The position numbers and the translations under genes are program-made. Of a stretch of DNA of 34,150 nt, positions 6,559-13,745 are shown piece by piece. The notes under the pieces are model-generated. The model was not told the DNA's origin. It was given only the letters and a program-made list of their open reading frames with translations, and did not search any database. The DNA lies in assembly GCA_021372575.1 (NCBI GenBank), contig JAJFUE010000044.1, positions 1-34,150 on the forward strand. Direction: 5' to 3'. The DNA comes from a bacterium. GTDB taxonomy: Bacteria; Sumerlaeota; Sumerlaeia; MVZB01. Numbering within the stretch: the stretch's first letter is position 1; each line of letters begins with the position of its first letter.

Positions 6559-8457
6559 ATGAACTCTCTGTGGCTGGTCATTGGTGCTTTCGCGGCGTTC
6601 GCCGTCGCGTATCGATTCTACGGAGCGTTCCTGGCCACCAAGGTAGCCATGCTCGACGACAGCCGGACGACTCCGGCCTTCCGCCTCCGCGACGGCGTCG
6701 ATTATCACCCCACCAACAGATTGGTGCTTTTTGGCCATCACTTCGCGGCGATCGCCGGGCCCGGGCCGCTGGTCGGGCCCGTGCTTGCCGCGCAGTGGGG
6801 CTATTTCCCCGGCTTTATCTGGATCGTGATCGGCGCGTGCCTCGCCGGCGGCGTGCACGACTTCGTTGTCCTGTGGGGCTCGGTGCGCAAGGACGGCCGT
6901 TCTCTCCCGCGCATCGCCCGCGAAACGATCGGCCCGCTCGCGGGGCTCACGACCTCCGTCGCGACGCTGTTCATCGCAATCAGCATCCTGGCCAGCGTGG
7001 CCATCGTCGTCGTCAACGCCCTGGCCAAGAGCCCGTGGGGCATGTTCACGATCGTCGTCACCATTCCGGCTGCGCTGCTCACGGGCGCATGGATGTACAA
7101 AATCCGCCCCGGTCACATCGGCGAGGCCTCCGCCGTCGGCGTCACGATCGTGTTGCTGGGCGTGCTGCTCGGCAAGCCGTTCGCCGATTCGGCCATGGCG
7201 CACTGGCTGCTGTTCAAGCCCGAGCACCTCTCGATCATCCTGCCCTGCTACGCGTTCGTCGCCTCCGTGCTGCCGGTGTGGGTGCTGATGTGCCCGCGCG
7301 ACTACCTGAGCTCCTACATGAAGATCGGCGTGATCGCGCTGCTGGCGGCCGGGATCCTGTTCGTGCACCCGACGCTCAAGATGCCGGCGACGACGCCGTT
7401 CCTCGCCAATGGCCCGGTGATCAGCGGCCCGGTCTGGCCGTTCGTCTGCATCGTGATCATGTGCGGCGCGCTCTCGGGCTTCCACGCGCTGGTCGCCTCG
7501 GGCACCACGCCGAAGATGATTTACCGCGAATCCGACATCAAGCCGATCGGCTACGGCGCGATGGTGCTTGAAGGCGCGGTGGCGCTCATGGCCCTCATCG
7601 CCGCGTGCGCGCTCGAGCCCGGCGACTACTTCGCGATCAACATGGCCCAGGCCAATCCCGCCCAGCAGGCCCACTACAACAGCTTCGTCGCGACCACGAC
7701 CGGCCAGGGCTGGGATATCAACGTGCGCGAGCTGCCGACGCTGGAAAAGGAAGTCCAGGAAGACCTGCGCGGCCGCACGGGCGGCGCGGTGACGCTGGCC
7801 GTCGGCATGGCCAAGGTCTTCTCGAACATCCCCGGCATGAAGACGCTCGTCGCCTACTGGTATCACTTCGTCATCATGTTCGAGGCCCTGTTCATCCTGA
7901 CGCTCCTCGAGACCGGTACGCGCGTCGCGCGGTTCGTGTTCCAGGAAACGGTGGCGTATTTCAAGCCCGGCTCGGCCACGCAGGCCCACCAGGTCAACTG
8001 GTTCTCGAATGTGGTCCTGAGCGCCGCGACCTGCGCTGCGTGGGGCTACCTGCTGTGCAACAACAACATCAACACGCTGTGGCGCATGCTCGGCATCTCC
8101 AACCAGCTCCTCGCCGCGATCGCGCTGGCGATCGGCACGACGTTCATCCTCGAGAACTCGCGGCGCCGGGTCTATGCGCTCTGCGCCGGCATCCCGTGGG
8201 CCTTCGCGAGCGTCACGATCGTGATCGGCAGCGTCATGAGCATAGGGCAGTGGTGGAACCAGAGCATGACGGAAAAGATCCCCGGCCAGGTCGTCCAGCT
8301 CCGGCTGATGTGCGTGCTCGGAACGATCATGCTTGTGCTCACGGCGCTGATCACGATCGATGCGATCCGCAAGTGGATCCAGATTCTCTCGACGCCGCCG
8401 GTGAAGCCGACGCCCGAAAAGCCGGCCGAAGTGCCGGCCGAGGCCCTCGCCGAATAA
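6559..8457 (+). CDS. cstA: Carbon starvation protein CstA family transporter
   Basis: This 632-residue polytopic inner-membrane protein has many hydrophobic segments. The family hallmark lies near residues 50-110: RDGVDYHPTNRLVLFGHHF, then AGPGPLVGPVLAAQWGY and a GGVHDFVVL stretch. CstA proteins take up pyruvate or peptides, typically when carbon is scarce. Enterobacterial CstA is about 700 residues, so this is slightly short but covers both the CstA core and the C-terminal membrane domain. The tail PTPEKPAEVPAEALAE is a hydrophilic cytosolic extension. I chose ATG 6559 because it begins directly with the first membrane helix (MNSLWLVIGAFAAFAVAY). An in-frame ATG at 6511 lies inside the GATGAAA hairpin. 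No btsSR or cstR regulator is nearby. Confidence 0.95.
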   Translation: MNSLWLVIGAFAAFAVAYRFYGAFLATKVAMLDDSRTTPAFRLRDGVDYHPTNRLVLFGHHFAAIAGPGPLVGPVLAAQWGYFPGFIWIVIGACLAGGVHDFVVLWGSVRKDGRSLPRIARETIGPLAGLTTSVATLFIAISILASVAIVVVNALAKSPWGMFTIVVTIPAALLTGAWMYKIRPGHIGEASAVGVTIVLLGVLLGKPFADSAMAHWLLFKPEHLSIILPCYAFVASVLPVWVLMCPRDYLSSYMKIGVIALLAAGILFVHPTLKMPATTPFLANGPVISGPVWPFVCIVIMCGALSGFHALVASGTTPKMIYRESDIKPIGYGAMVLEGAVALMALIAACALEPGDYFAINMAQANPAQQAHYNSFVATTTGQGWDINVRELPTLEKEVQEDLRGRTGGAVTLAVGMAKVFSNIPGMKTLVAYWYHFVIMFEALFILTLLETGTRVARFVFQETVAYFKPGSATQAHQVNWFSNVVLSAATCAAWGYLLCNNNINTLWRMLGISNQLLAAIALAIGTTFILENSRRRVYALCAGIPWAFASVTIVIGSVMSIGQWWNQSMTEKIPGQVVQLRLMCVLGTIMLVLTALITIDAIRKWIQILSTPPVKPTPEKPAEVPAEALAE

Positions 8458-8491
8458 GATGCGGATTCAATTAGATCAAGCGTAATTGGTT

Positions 8492-8530
8492 CGATTACGA
8501 TTACGATTACGAGCACGAGCACGAGCACGA
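8492..8530 (+). repeat. Compound hexamer repeat, copy 2
   Basis: (CGATTA)3(CGAGCA)3 plus CGA, preceded by AATTGGTT as in copies 1 and 7. It lies 34 nt after the cstA stop and 73 nt before the trmB start, oriented towards trmB. Confidence 0.95.
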
Positions 8531-8603
8531 ATGGATGGACCTCGGCTAGCGCTCTAAAACACCCGGCATCTCCGCCGATCCCTGCGCCGCTGCGACAAGA
8601 TCG

Positions 8604-9272
8604 ATGACCCCATTCAAGCCAGTTCCCGAAGAGGCCCTCAGCCTCGAAATCCCGTTGAAATCGATGGAGCCGCCACTCGATTGGTCCGCACTTTTCGGCC
8701 GCGCCGCCACCAACGCCATCGAGATCGGCACCGGCAACGGCGTCTTCCTCGCCTCCGAGGCGGCGAAGCTGCCGGGGTTCAACTTCATCGGCATCGAGCG
8801 CGATCTCGAGTTCTATTACAAGATGGTCCGGCGCGTTCATGCGGCTAGCCTCGCGAACGTGCGCACGACACCGGCCGACGCCCTCGACGTTCTCGAACAC
8901 TGGATCCCGCCGGCGTCGGTCGCGCGGATTTACTGCTACTTCAGCGATCCGTGGCCCAAGCGCCGCCACGCCGCGCGGCGCGTGCTTTCGCCGGCCAACC
9001 TTCCGCTGATCGAGCGAGTCTTGATACCCGGCGGCGAGTTCCGCTTCAAGACCGACGTTGGCTACTACTTCAACCTGGCGATCACGGCCTTGCGCAAGCA
9101 GTCCGGTTGGACGATTGTAGAGAGTGCCAGGCTGCCGCCGCCGGACGTCGCGAAGGGCGAGGTCGTCACGAACTTCGAACGCAAGGCCCGCGAAGCCGGC
9201 AGCGAAGTGTGGGGCCTTATCGCCCGATATCATGAGCCGTCACCCGCTTCGTGCTCGTGCTCGTGCTCGTAA
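8604..9272 (+). CDS. trmB: tRNA (guanine-N7-)-methyltransferase TrmB
   Basis: This 222-residue protein forms m7G46 in tRNA using S-adenosylmethionine. The SAM-binding motif is AIEIGTGNGVFL (about residues 38-49), followed by FIGIERDLEF. The family signature YCYFSDPWPKRRH (about 112-124) corresponds to the usual F-PDPWPKKRH. FKTDVGYYF and TNFERKAREAG near the C-terminus match the conserved TDxxxY and TxFE blocks. The end is odd. After LIARYHEP the last residues (PSPASCSCSCS) are encoded by the compound hexamer repeat at 9249-9281, whose first TAATCG unit supplies the TAA stop. The native stop has apparently been lost or overwritten. The fold should be complete without this tail. Confidence 0.95.
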   Translation: MTPFKPVPEEALSLEIPLKSMEPPLDWSALFGRAATNAIEIGTGNGVFLASEAAKLPGFNFIGIERDLEFYYKMVRRVHAASLANVRTTPADALDVLEHWIPPASVARIYCYFSDPWPKRRHAARRVLSPANLPLIERVLIPGGEFRFKTDVGYYFNLAITALRKQSGWTIVESARLPPPDVAKGEVVTNFERKAREAGSEVWGLIARYHEPSPASCSCSCS

Positions 9273-9281
9273 TCGTAATCG
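9249..9281 (-). repeat. Compound hexamer repeat, copy 3, overlapping the trmB 3' end
   Basis: On the minus strand this is (CGATTA)2(CGAGCA)3 plus CGA. On the plus strand the units read TGC-TCG (Cys-Ser) through the end of trmB, and the first TAATCG gives its stop at 9270-9272. Only 28 bp separate the repeat from the ddl start. Confidence 0.95.
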
Positions 9282-9309
9282 AAAGCGCTCACCATGGATC
9301 GGATGGCAA

Positions 9310-10377
9310 ATGACTTCTGCTGAACCCACTCGGATCGCTCTCATCTTCGGCGGCGTCAGCCCCGAGCACGACATCTCCATCTCGTCGGCGTCGCAGGTGG
9401 CCGAGGGCCTGCGCGAACTCTCGAAAACGCGCCCGCTCGTCGTCCGCGCCATTTACATAACCCGCGACGGCGACTGGGTGTGGGGCCCGTTCGACCCGGC
9501 CGTCCTGCCGGGCTGCGAATTCGTCAAGAGCGCGCGGCGTTGGGACGTCGAACCGGAGATTTACAAGGCCGAGAAGCTCGATTTCGCAAAGTCGCTGGCG
9601 CGGCTCGTGGAGCGGAAGGTCGATGTCGCGCTCATGATCCTGCACGGGACGATGGGCGAGGACGGCCGCATTCAGGGCGCGCTCGACTTGGCCGGCATCC
9701 CCTACGCGGGTTCGGGCGCGGCGGCGTCGGCGCTGGCGCTGGACAAGGCGCGCTGCCTCGCGGTCTTGAATTCGGCCCGCCTGCCGATCGCGCCGTCGGT
9801 CCTCGTCCAGAACGGCCAGGCCTCGCCGGACAACATCGAAAAGGCGGTCGGATTCCCGTGCGTGGTCAAGCCAAGCGCCGGCGGCTCGAGCGTCGGCGTG
9901 ACGATCGTGAGGAAGCGCGAGGAACTGGCCGAGGCGCTGGCGCGCGCCTATGAAGTCGATCGCGACGTCGTCGTCGAGCAATACGTTCCCGGCCGCGAGT
10001 TCACGTGCGGCCTGCTCGAGCGCGACGGCGAGCTGATCGCGCTGCCGGTCATCGAGATCGTGCCGCCTCCAGGTCGCTTCTTCGACCTCGAGGCGAAATA
10101 CACGCCGGGAATGACGAAGGAAATCTGCCCCGCGCCGATTCCCGATGAGCTCTCGCGCTCGATCCAGACGCTTGCGCGTGCCGCGCACCTGACGCTCGGC
10201 TGCCGCGGGTTCTCGCGCGTCGATTTCATCGCCGACCCCTCGCGCCCGACGATCATCGAGATCAACACGATCCCCGGCATGACGGCCACGAGCCTGCTGC
10301 CGCAGGCCGCCGCCGCGATCGGCATCAACTTCCCGAGCCTCATCGGGCTGATGCTCGATTCCGCGCGTCACGACTGA
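9310..10377 (+). CDS. ddl: D-alanine--D-alanine ligase
   Basis: This 355-residue ATP-grasp enzyme makes D-Ala-D-Ala for peptidoglycan in the cytoplasm. The N-terminal domain has IFGGVSPEHDISISSA. The central block LHGTMGEDGRIQGALDL leads into YAGSGAAASALALDK. The ATP-grasp part shows VVKPSAGGSSVGV, VEQYVPGREFTCG and the metal-binding IIEINTIPGMT. It ends with a normal LPQAAAAIGINFPSLI block, and the length is typical (300-370). ATG 9310 is chosen because the conserved GG-S-EH block begins about 13 residues later. The open frame extends upstream through trmB and the repeat, but there it is only shadow sequence. There are no other cell-wall genes beside it, so this is not a classical dcw arrangement. 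Confidence 0.95.
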   Translation: MTSAEPTRIALIFGGVSPEHDISISSASQVAEGLRELSKTRPLVVRAIYITRDGDWVWGPFDPAVLPGCEFVKSARRWDVEPEIYKAEKLDFAKSLARLVERKVDVALMILHGTMGEDGRIQGALDLAGIPYAGSGAAASALALDKARCLAVLNSARLPIAPSVLVQNGQASPDNIEKAVGFPCVVKPSAGGSSVGVTIVRKREELAEALARAYEVDRDVVVEQYVPGREFTCGLLERDGELIALPVIEIVPPPGRFFDLEAKYTPGMTKEICPAPIPDELSRSIQTLARAAHLTLGCRGFSRVDFIADPSRPTIIEINTIPGMTATSLLPQAAAAIGINFPSLIGLMLDSARHD

Positions 10378-10381
10378 AAGG

Positions 10382-10406
10382 GTAGGTCGGGTTTGTGACC
10401 CGACTC
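10382..10406. repeat. GTAGGTCGGG hairpin after ddl
   Basis: GTAGGTCGGGT pairs with ACCCGAC around a TTGTG loop, 5 nt after the ddl stop. It belongs to the same family as 3204-3227 and 11565-11589. It could stabilise the ddl mRNA end. The downstream sequence CTCTTCCCCTTT is only weakly terminator-like. Confidence 0.7.
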
Positions 10407-10469
10407 TTCCCCTTTACGCCATTCAATTTTTCTTTGCGTCCCAGGCGGCTTTGCGGTTCATATGGATTG

Positions 10470-11465
10470 ATGAAGCCGATTGCTTACTTTCTCGTTGTCG
10501 TCTTCCTGCTTGGATGCGCGCGGGGCAGGTATGTCGATCGCGATCCGTCGCGACTGAAGTCGCCGCCGACTGACTTCTCGTTCAACGCGCTCTTCGTCGG
10601 CGATTCGTTTTGCTCCTACAATTTCTTCGAAGATCACGAGGAGCATCCATTCGACCCGTATGCCGATCACTTCGACCCGATCGACGCGTGGTGGTGCGCC
10701 GAGGCCTCGCTTCTGGTCTATGTCCCCGACGAGCAGTTTGTGCGCGCCCGGCTCGCGCGCGCCGGTATTCAGGGTGTTGATTACGTTTACAGGCATGGTC
10801 CGGCGACGGGCCCGGACACCCAGTTCTTTGTCGCCGCGTGCGATGACTTCGTCCTCGTCAGCTTTCGCGGCAGCGAGCCGAACATCGCCGATTGGGTCAC
10901 GAACTCGAAATTCGTGCTGACGCCGTTTGAGAACGGACGCGTGCACAGCGGGTTTTTGCAGGGACTCGACGAGGCGTGGAACGAAGGCGGGCTCGGCCGG
11001 CGGCTCGAACGATTGTATCAGGAGAATCCGGAGCGGCCGGTGTGGTTTACGGGGCACAGCCTCGGCGGCGCGGTGGCGACGCTCGCGGCCGCGCGCTGGT
11101 TCGACGCGCACACGACGGCAACGGGGGCGGCGTATGTGTTCGGCATGCCGCACGTGGGCGACCGCAGGTTTTGCAGGTCGGTTCGGTTCCCGCTGTGGCG
11201 CGTGATCCATAAGACGGACCTGATCCCGCTGCTGCCGCCGTCGGGAGGATACGCCGATGCCGGCGGGCTTAAGTGGATCGGGGAGGATGGCAGGCTGAAA
11301 GACGAGTGGAATGCGAAGAGCGTCACGCCGGCGACGAACGCGAAATTCTTGATCGCGAATTGGCGGAGAGGGCGATGGGTGTGGCTGCCGGGAGACGTGG
11401 TCGATCACTCGCCGCTCTATTATGCGATTTACTTTTACGATCGGGTTGTGGATGAAGTGGACTGA
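10470..11465 (+). CDS. Class 3 lipase family lipoprotein
   Basis: This 331-residue alpha/beta-hydrolase is predicted to be membrane-anchored. The N-terminus MKPIAYFLVVVFLLGC is a short lipoprotein signal peptide with lipobox FLLGC, so Cys16 should be lipidated. The nucleophile elbow GHSLGGA places the catalytic Ser at residue 197. FVLVSFRGSEPNIADW matches the class 3 lipase oxyanion region, and a later HKTDLIPLLPP segment carries the likely Asp. Such enzymes hydrolyse acylglycerols or related esters in the envelope or outside the cell. ATG 10470 is chosen because it starts exactly at the signal peptide. An upstream in-frame ATG (10395) would add 25 residues ahead of it. The gene converges on oppC. 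Confidence 0.88.
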   Translation: MKPIAYFLVVVFLLGCARGRYVDRDPSRLKSPPTDFSFNALFVGDSFCSYNFFEDHEEHPFDPYADHFDPIDAWWCAEASLLVYVPDEQFVRARLARAGIQGVDYVYRHGPATGPDTQFFVAACDDFVLVSFRGSEPNIADWVTNSKFVLTPFENGRVHSGFLQGLDEAWNEGGLGRRLERLYQENPERPVWFTGHSLGGAVATLAAARWFDAHTTATGAAYVFGMPHVGDRRFCRSVRFPLWRVIHKTDLIPLLPPSGGYADAGGLKWIGEDGRLKDEWNAKSVTPATNAKFLIANWRRGRWVWLPGDVVDHSPLYYAIYFYDRVVDEVD

Positions 11466-11471
11466 GTGGGC

Positions 11472-11507
11472 GAATGGACCTGATGGACCTGATGGACCGA
11501 ATGGACC
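11472..11507. repeat. Four 9-bp tandem repeats
   Basis: Four units of GAATGGACC/TGATGGACC follow the lipase stop by 6 nt and run straight into hexamer copy 4. A similar 9-bp tandem (CACTCGATC-like) lies at about 3394-3425. Confidence 0.85.
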
Positions 11508-11514
11508 GATATTA

Positions 11515-11553
11515 CGATTACGATTACGATTACGAGCACGAGCACGAGCACGA
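11515..11553 (+). repeat. Compound hexamer repeat, copy 4
   Basis: (CGATTA)3(CGAGCA)3 plus CGA, with a further degenerate unit at 11507-11514. It sits between the convergent lipase and oppC genes, the only copy in such a position. Confidence 0.95.
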
Positions 11554-11564
11554 CTTAAAAACAG

Positions 11565-11589
11565 AGTCGGCTCGAAGAGCCGACCTACC
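11565..11589. repeat. AGTCGGCTC/GAGCCGAC hairpin between convergent genes
   Basis: A stem of about 9 bp, AGTCGGCTC...GAGCCGACC, of the GTAGGTCGG family, lies directly before the oppC stop codon. Its position between converging genes would suit a bidirectional transcription stop. On the minus strand the bases just after it are TCTGTTTTTAAG, a modest T-run, so termination of oppC is plausible. Confidence 0.6.
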
Positions 11590-11590
11590 T

Positions 11591-12646
11591 TTACTTCATT
11601 GAGCCCTGCAGGCGCGGGTCGATGACGTCGCGGAGGGCGTCGCCGACGAGGTTGAACGCGAGGACCGCGATGAAGATCGCCACGCACGGCGGCGGGATGA
11701 GGTGCGGCGCGGTGAACAGGTTGTCGTAGCCCGAGCGCAGCATGTTGCCCCATGACGGATCGGGCGGCTGGACGCCGAACCCGAGCCAGGAGAGGCCGGC
11801 CTCGACGAGGATCGCGGTGGCGATGCCGAACGTGACGCTGATCATGACCGGGGCGAGCGAGTTCGGCAGCAGGTGCCGGAAGATGATGCGCGAATGGCCG
11901 GCGCCGAGCGCGCGCGCGGCGGTCGTGAAATCGGATCCGCGCAGCCGGATGATCTCGCCGCGCGCGTAGCGCGCGATGCCGACCCAGTTCGTGAGGCCGA
12001 TGACGATCATCACGTTCTCGATGCGCGGCGGGAACCACGCGAGGATCCCGAGGATCAGGAAAAACGTCGGGAAACACATGATGATCTCGATGAAGCGCGA
12101 GATCGAGATGTCGGTCCAGCCGCCGGCGTAACCGGCGATCGCGCCGAAGAACAGGCCGATCAGCACGGCGATTCCCATCGAGATGAAGCCGACCTTCATC
12201 GAGACGGAGGTGCCGTGGATCATGCGCGAGAGGATGTCGCGGCCGACTTCGTCGGTGCCGAGCATGTGCAGCCGCGACGGCGATTGCAGCGGCAGCGCGG
12301 CCATCTCGAGCGGCCCGAAGGGGATCGGCGTCCACAGCGCCCAGTCGCCGCGGCGCGGATTGAATTCCTGTTTGAACACGAAGCTCGCGCGATTGAACGG
12401 CGGCGAGTGGAAGATTACGCGCCCGACGAGCGGGATCTGCCGGAACGTGTCGATCACGGCCGGCGCGTAGAGCTTGCCGTCGAAGCGGCACAGGATCGGG
12501 CGCTCGCTCGCCAGCATCGGCGCGAAGAACGCGACGAGGAACATGACGACGACGATCACGAGGCCGACCATGCCGAGTTTGTAATGGCGGAACTGCCGCC
12601 AGATGCGGCCCCAGAAGCCGGGGGATTTGGTATTCTGCTCAGTCAT
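11591..12646 (-). CDS. Peptide ABC transporter permease, OppC/DppC type
   Basis: This 351-residue inner-membrane permease is of the peptide/nickel importer class. The N-terminal FWRHYKLG-type block is FRHYKLGMVGLVIVV, the usual opening of OppC proteins. About 60 residues of extra periplasmic sequence follow before HMLGTDEVGRDILSRM, the diagnostic DppC motif. The cytoplasmic EAA loop that contacts the ATPase is RGSDFTTAARALGAGHSRI. The end, NLVGDALRDVIDPRLQGSMK, is canonical. The gene overlaps oppB by 8 bp (12639-12646), so translation is probably coupled. It is last in its operon, and no OppD/OppF ATPase gene follows. Confidence 0.93.
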   Translation of the reverse strand: MTEQNTKSPGFWGRIWRQFRHYKLGMVGLVIVVVMFLVAFFAPMLASERPILCRFDGKLYAPAVIDTFRQIPLVGRVIFHSPPFNRASFVFKQEFNPRRGDWALWTPIPFGPLEMAALPLQSPSRLHMLGTDEVGRDILSRMIHGTSVSMKVGFISMGIAVLIGLFFGAIAGYAGGWTDISISRFIEIIMCFPTFFLILGILAWFPPRIENVMIVIGLTNWVGIARYARGEIIRLRGSDFTTAARALGAGHSRIIFRHLLPNSLAPVMISVTFGIATAILVEAGLSWLGFGVQPPDPSWGNMLRSGYDNLFTAPHLIPPPCVAIFIAVLAFNLVGDALRDVIDPRLQGSMK

Positions 12647-13643
12647 AGCTCACCCTCGGATCGACGAGGCCGTAGGCGAGGTCGGCCAGGAGCGTGCCGG
12701 CCAGGACCATGACGGCTGTGATGAAGTTGAGCGCCATGAGCGTCGGGTAGTCGCGCTGCAGCACCGATTCGAAGAACAGGCGCCCCAGGCCCGGCCAGTT
12801 GAACATCGTCTCGAGGATGACGGAGCCCGACAGCAGCGCGGGGAAGGTGAGGCCGAGCAGCGTGATGAACGGGATCAGGCTGTTGACGAACGCGTGTTTC
12901 AGGATGACCTGCGTTTCGCTGAGGCCCTTGGCGCGCGCCGTGCGGATGTAATCCTGACGGATGACCTCGAGCAGGTTCTGGCGGACGAAGCGCGAGTAGT
13001 AGGCGAGCGAGCCGACCGTCTCGCAGACCGTGATCATGAAATAATGGCGGCCGAGGTCGATGCATTTGCCGAGCGTGGAGAGCTGCGCGTAGTTGTCGCT
13101 GTGCATGCCGCGGAACGGGAACAGTTCCAGTTTCACGCCGAGGTACAGGATGAGCAGCATGCCGATCACGTACGACGGAATCGAATACACCATATAGAGC
13201 GTCGTGGAAACGGAACGGTCGAACGGCCCGTTTTGGCGCGCCGCGCTGTAGATTCCGATCGGGGTCGAGATGATGAAGGCGAGGAGGATGGAGAGGATCG
13301 CGACGGACATGGTCGGCCACAACGCGTCGCGGATTTTGCTCGCGACCGCGCGGCCGTCATAGAACGATGTGCCGAAATCCAAATGACACAATCGATCCAT
13401 CCAATTGTAATACTGGACGTAAACCGGCTGGTCGAGGCCGTAATACTCGCGCAGTTGCTGATAGACGCGCTCGGAGACGCGCTTGCCCTGCAGCCCGACG
13501 GTGCGCGCCTGCGCCGGGTCGCCGGGGGCGAGCTTGATGATGACGAACGTGATGATGGTGATGCCGAACAGCGTGACAAGCCCCGTCATGAAGCGGCGCA
13601 TGAGGTAGCGCGCCATCGGCGGGATGTTGGGGATCATTCGCAT
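12639..13643 (-). CDS. Peptide ABC transporter permease, OppB/DppB type
   Basis: This 334-residue inner-membrane permease is the partner of the OppC-like gene. It opens with RYLMRRFMTGLVTLFGITIITFVIIKLAPGDPA (quoted in parts here: MRRFMTGLVTLFGI and KLAPGDPA), the standard OppB start. A periplasmic segment with YYGLDQPVYVQYYNW precedes the second helix. The EAA loop is IRTARAKGLSETQVILKHA, and the ending LADLAYGLVDPRV is typical. The start at 13643 has a second ATG two codons on, with a weak purine stretch upstream. The 100-bp gap to the binding-protein gene contains hexamer copy 5. Confidence 0.94.
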   Translation of the reverse strand: MRMIPNIPPMARYLMRRFMTGLVTLFGITIITFVIIKLAPGDPAQARTVGLQGKRVSERVYQQLREYYGLDQPVYVQYYNWMDRLCHLDFGTSFYDGRAVASKIRDALWPTMSVAILSILLAFIISTPIGIYSAARQNGPFDRSVSTTLYMVYSIPSYVIGMLLILYLGVKLELFPFRGMHSDNYAQLSTLGKCIDLGRHYFMITVCETVGSLAYYSRFVRQNLLEVIRQDYIRTARAKGLSETQVILKHAFVNSLIPFITLLGLTFPALLSGSVILETMFNWPGLGRLFFESVLQRDYPTLMALNFITAVMVLAGTLLADLAYGLVDPRVSYD

Positions 13644-13678
13644 TTCGTGCCCGTCTCTTTATGTGGGAACGTATCCGT

Positions 13679-13705
13679 TCGTGCTCGTGCTCGTAATCGT
13701 AATCG
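13679..13705 (-). repeat. Compound hexamer repeat, copy 5, inside the transporter operon
   Basis: On the minus strand this is (CGATTA)2(CGAGCA)2 plus CGA, the shortest copy. It lies between the binding-protein and oppB genes, 35 nt upstream of the oppB start and pointing towards it. Confidence 0.93.
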
Positions 13706-13745
13706 GATCCGATGATCGCGCGATCAACATCATCATATCACAACG

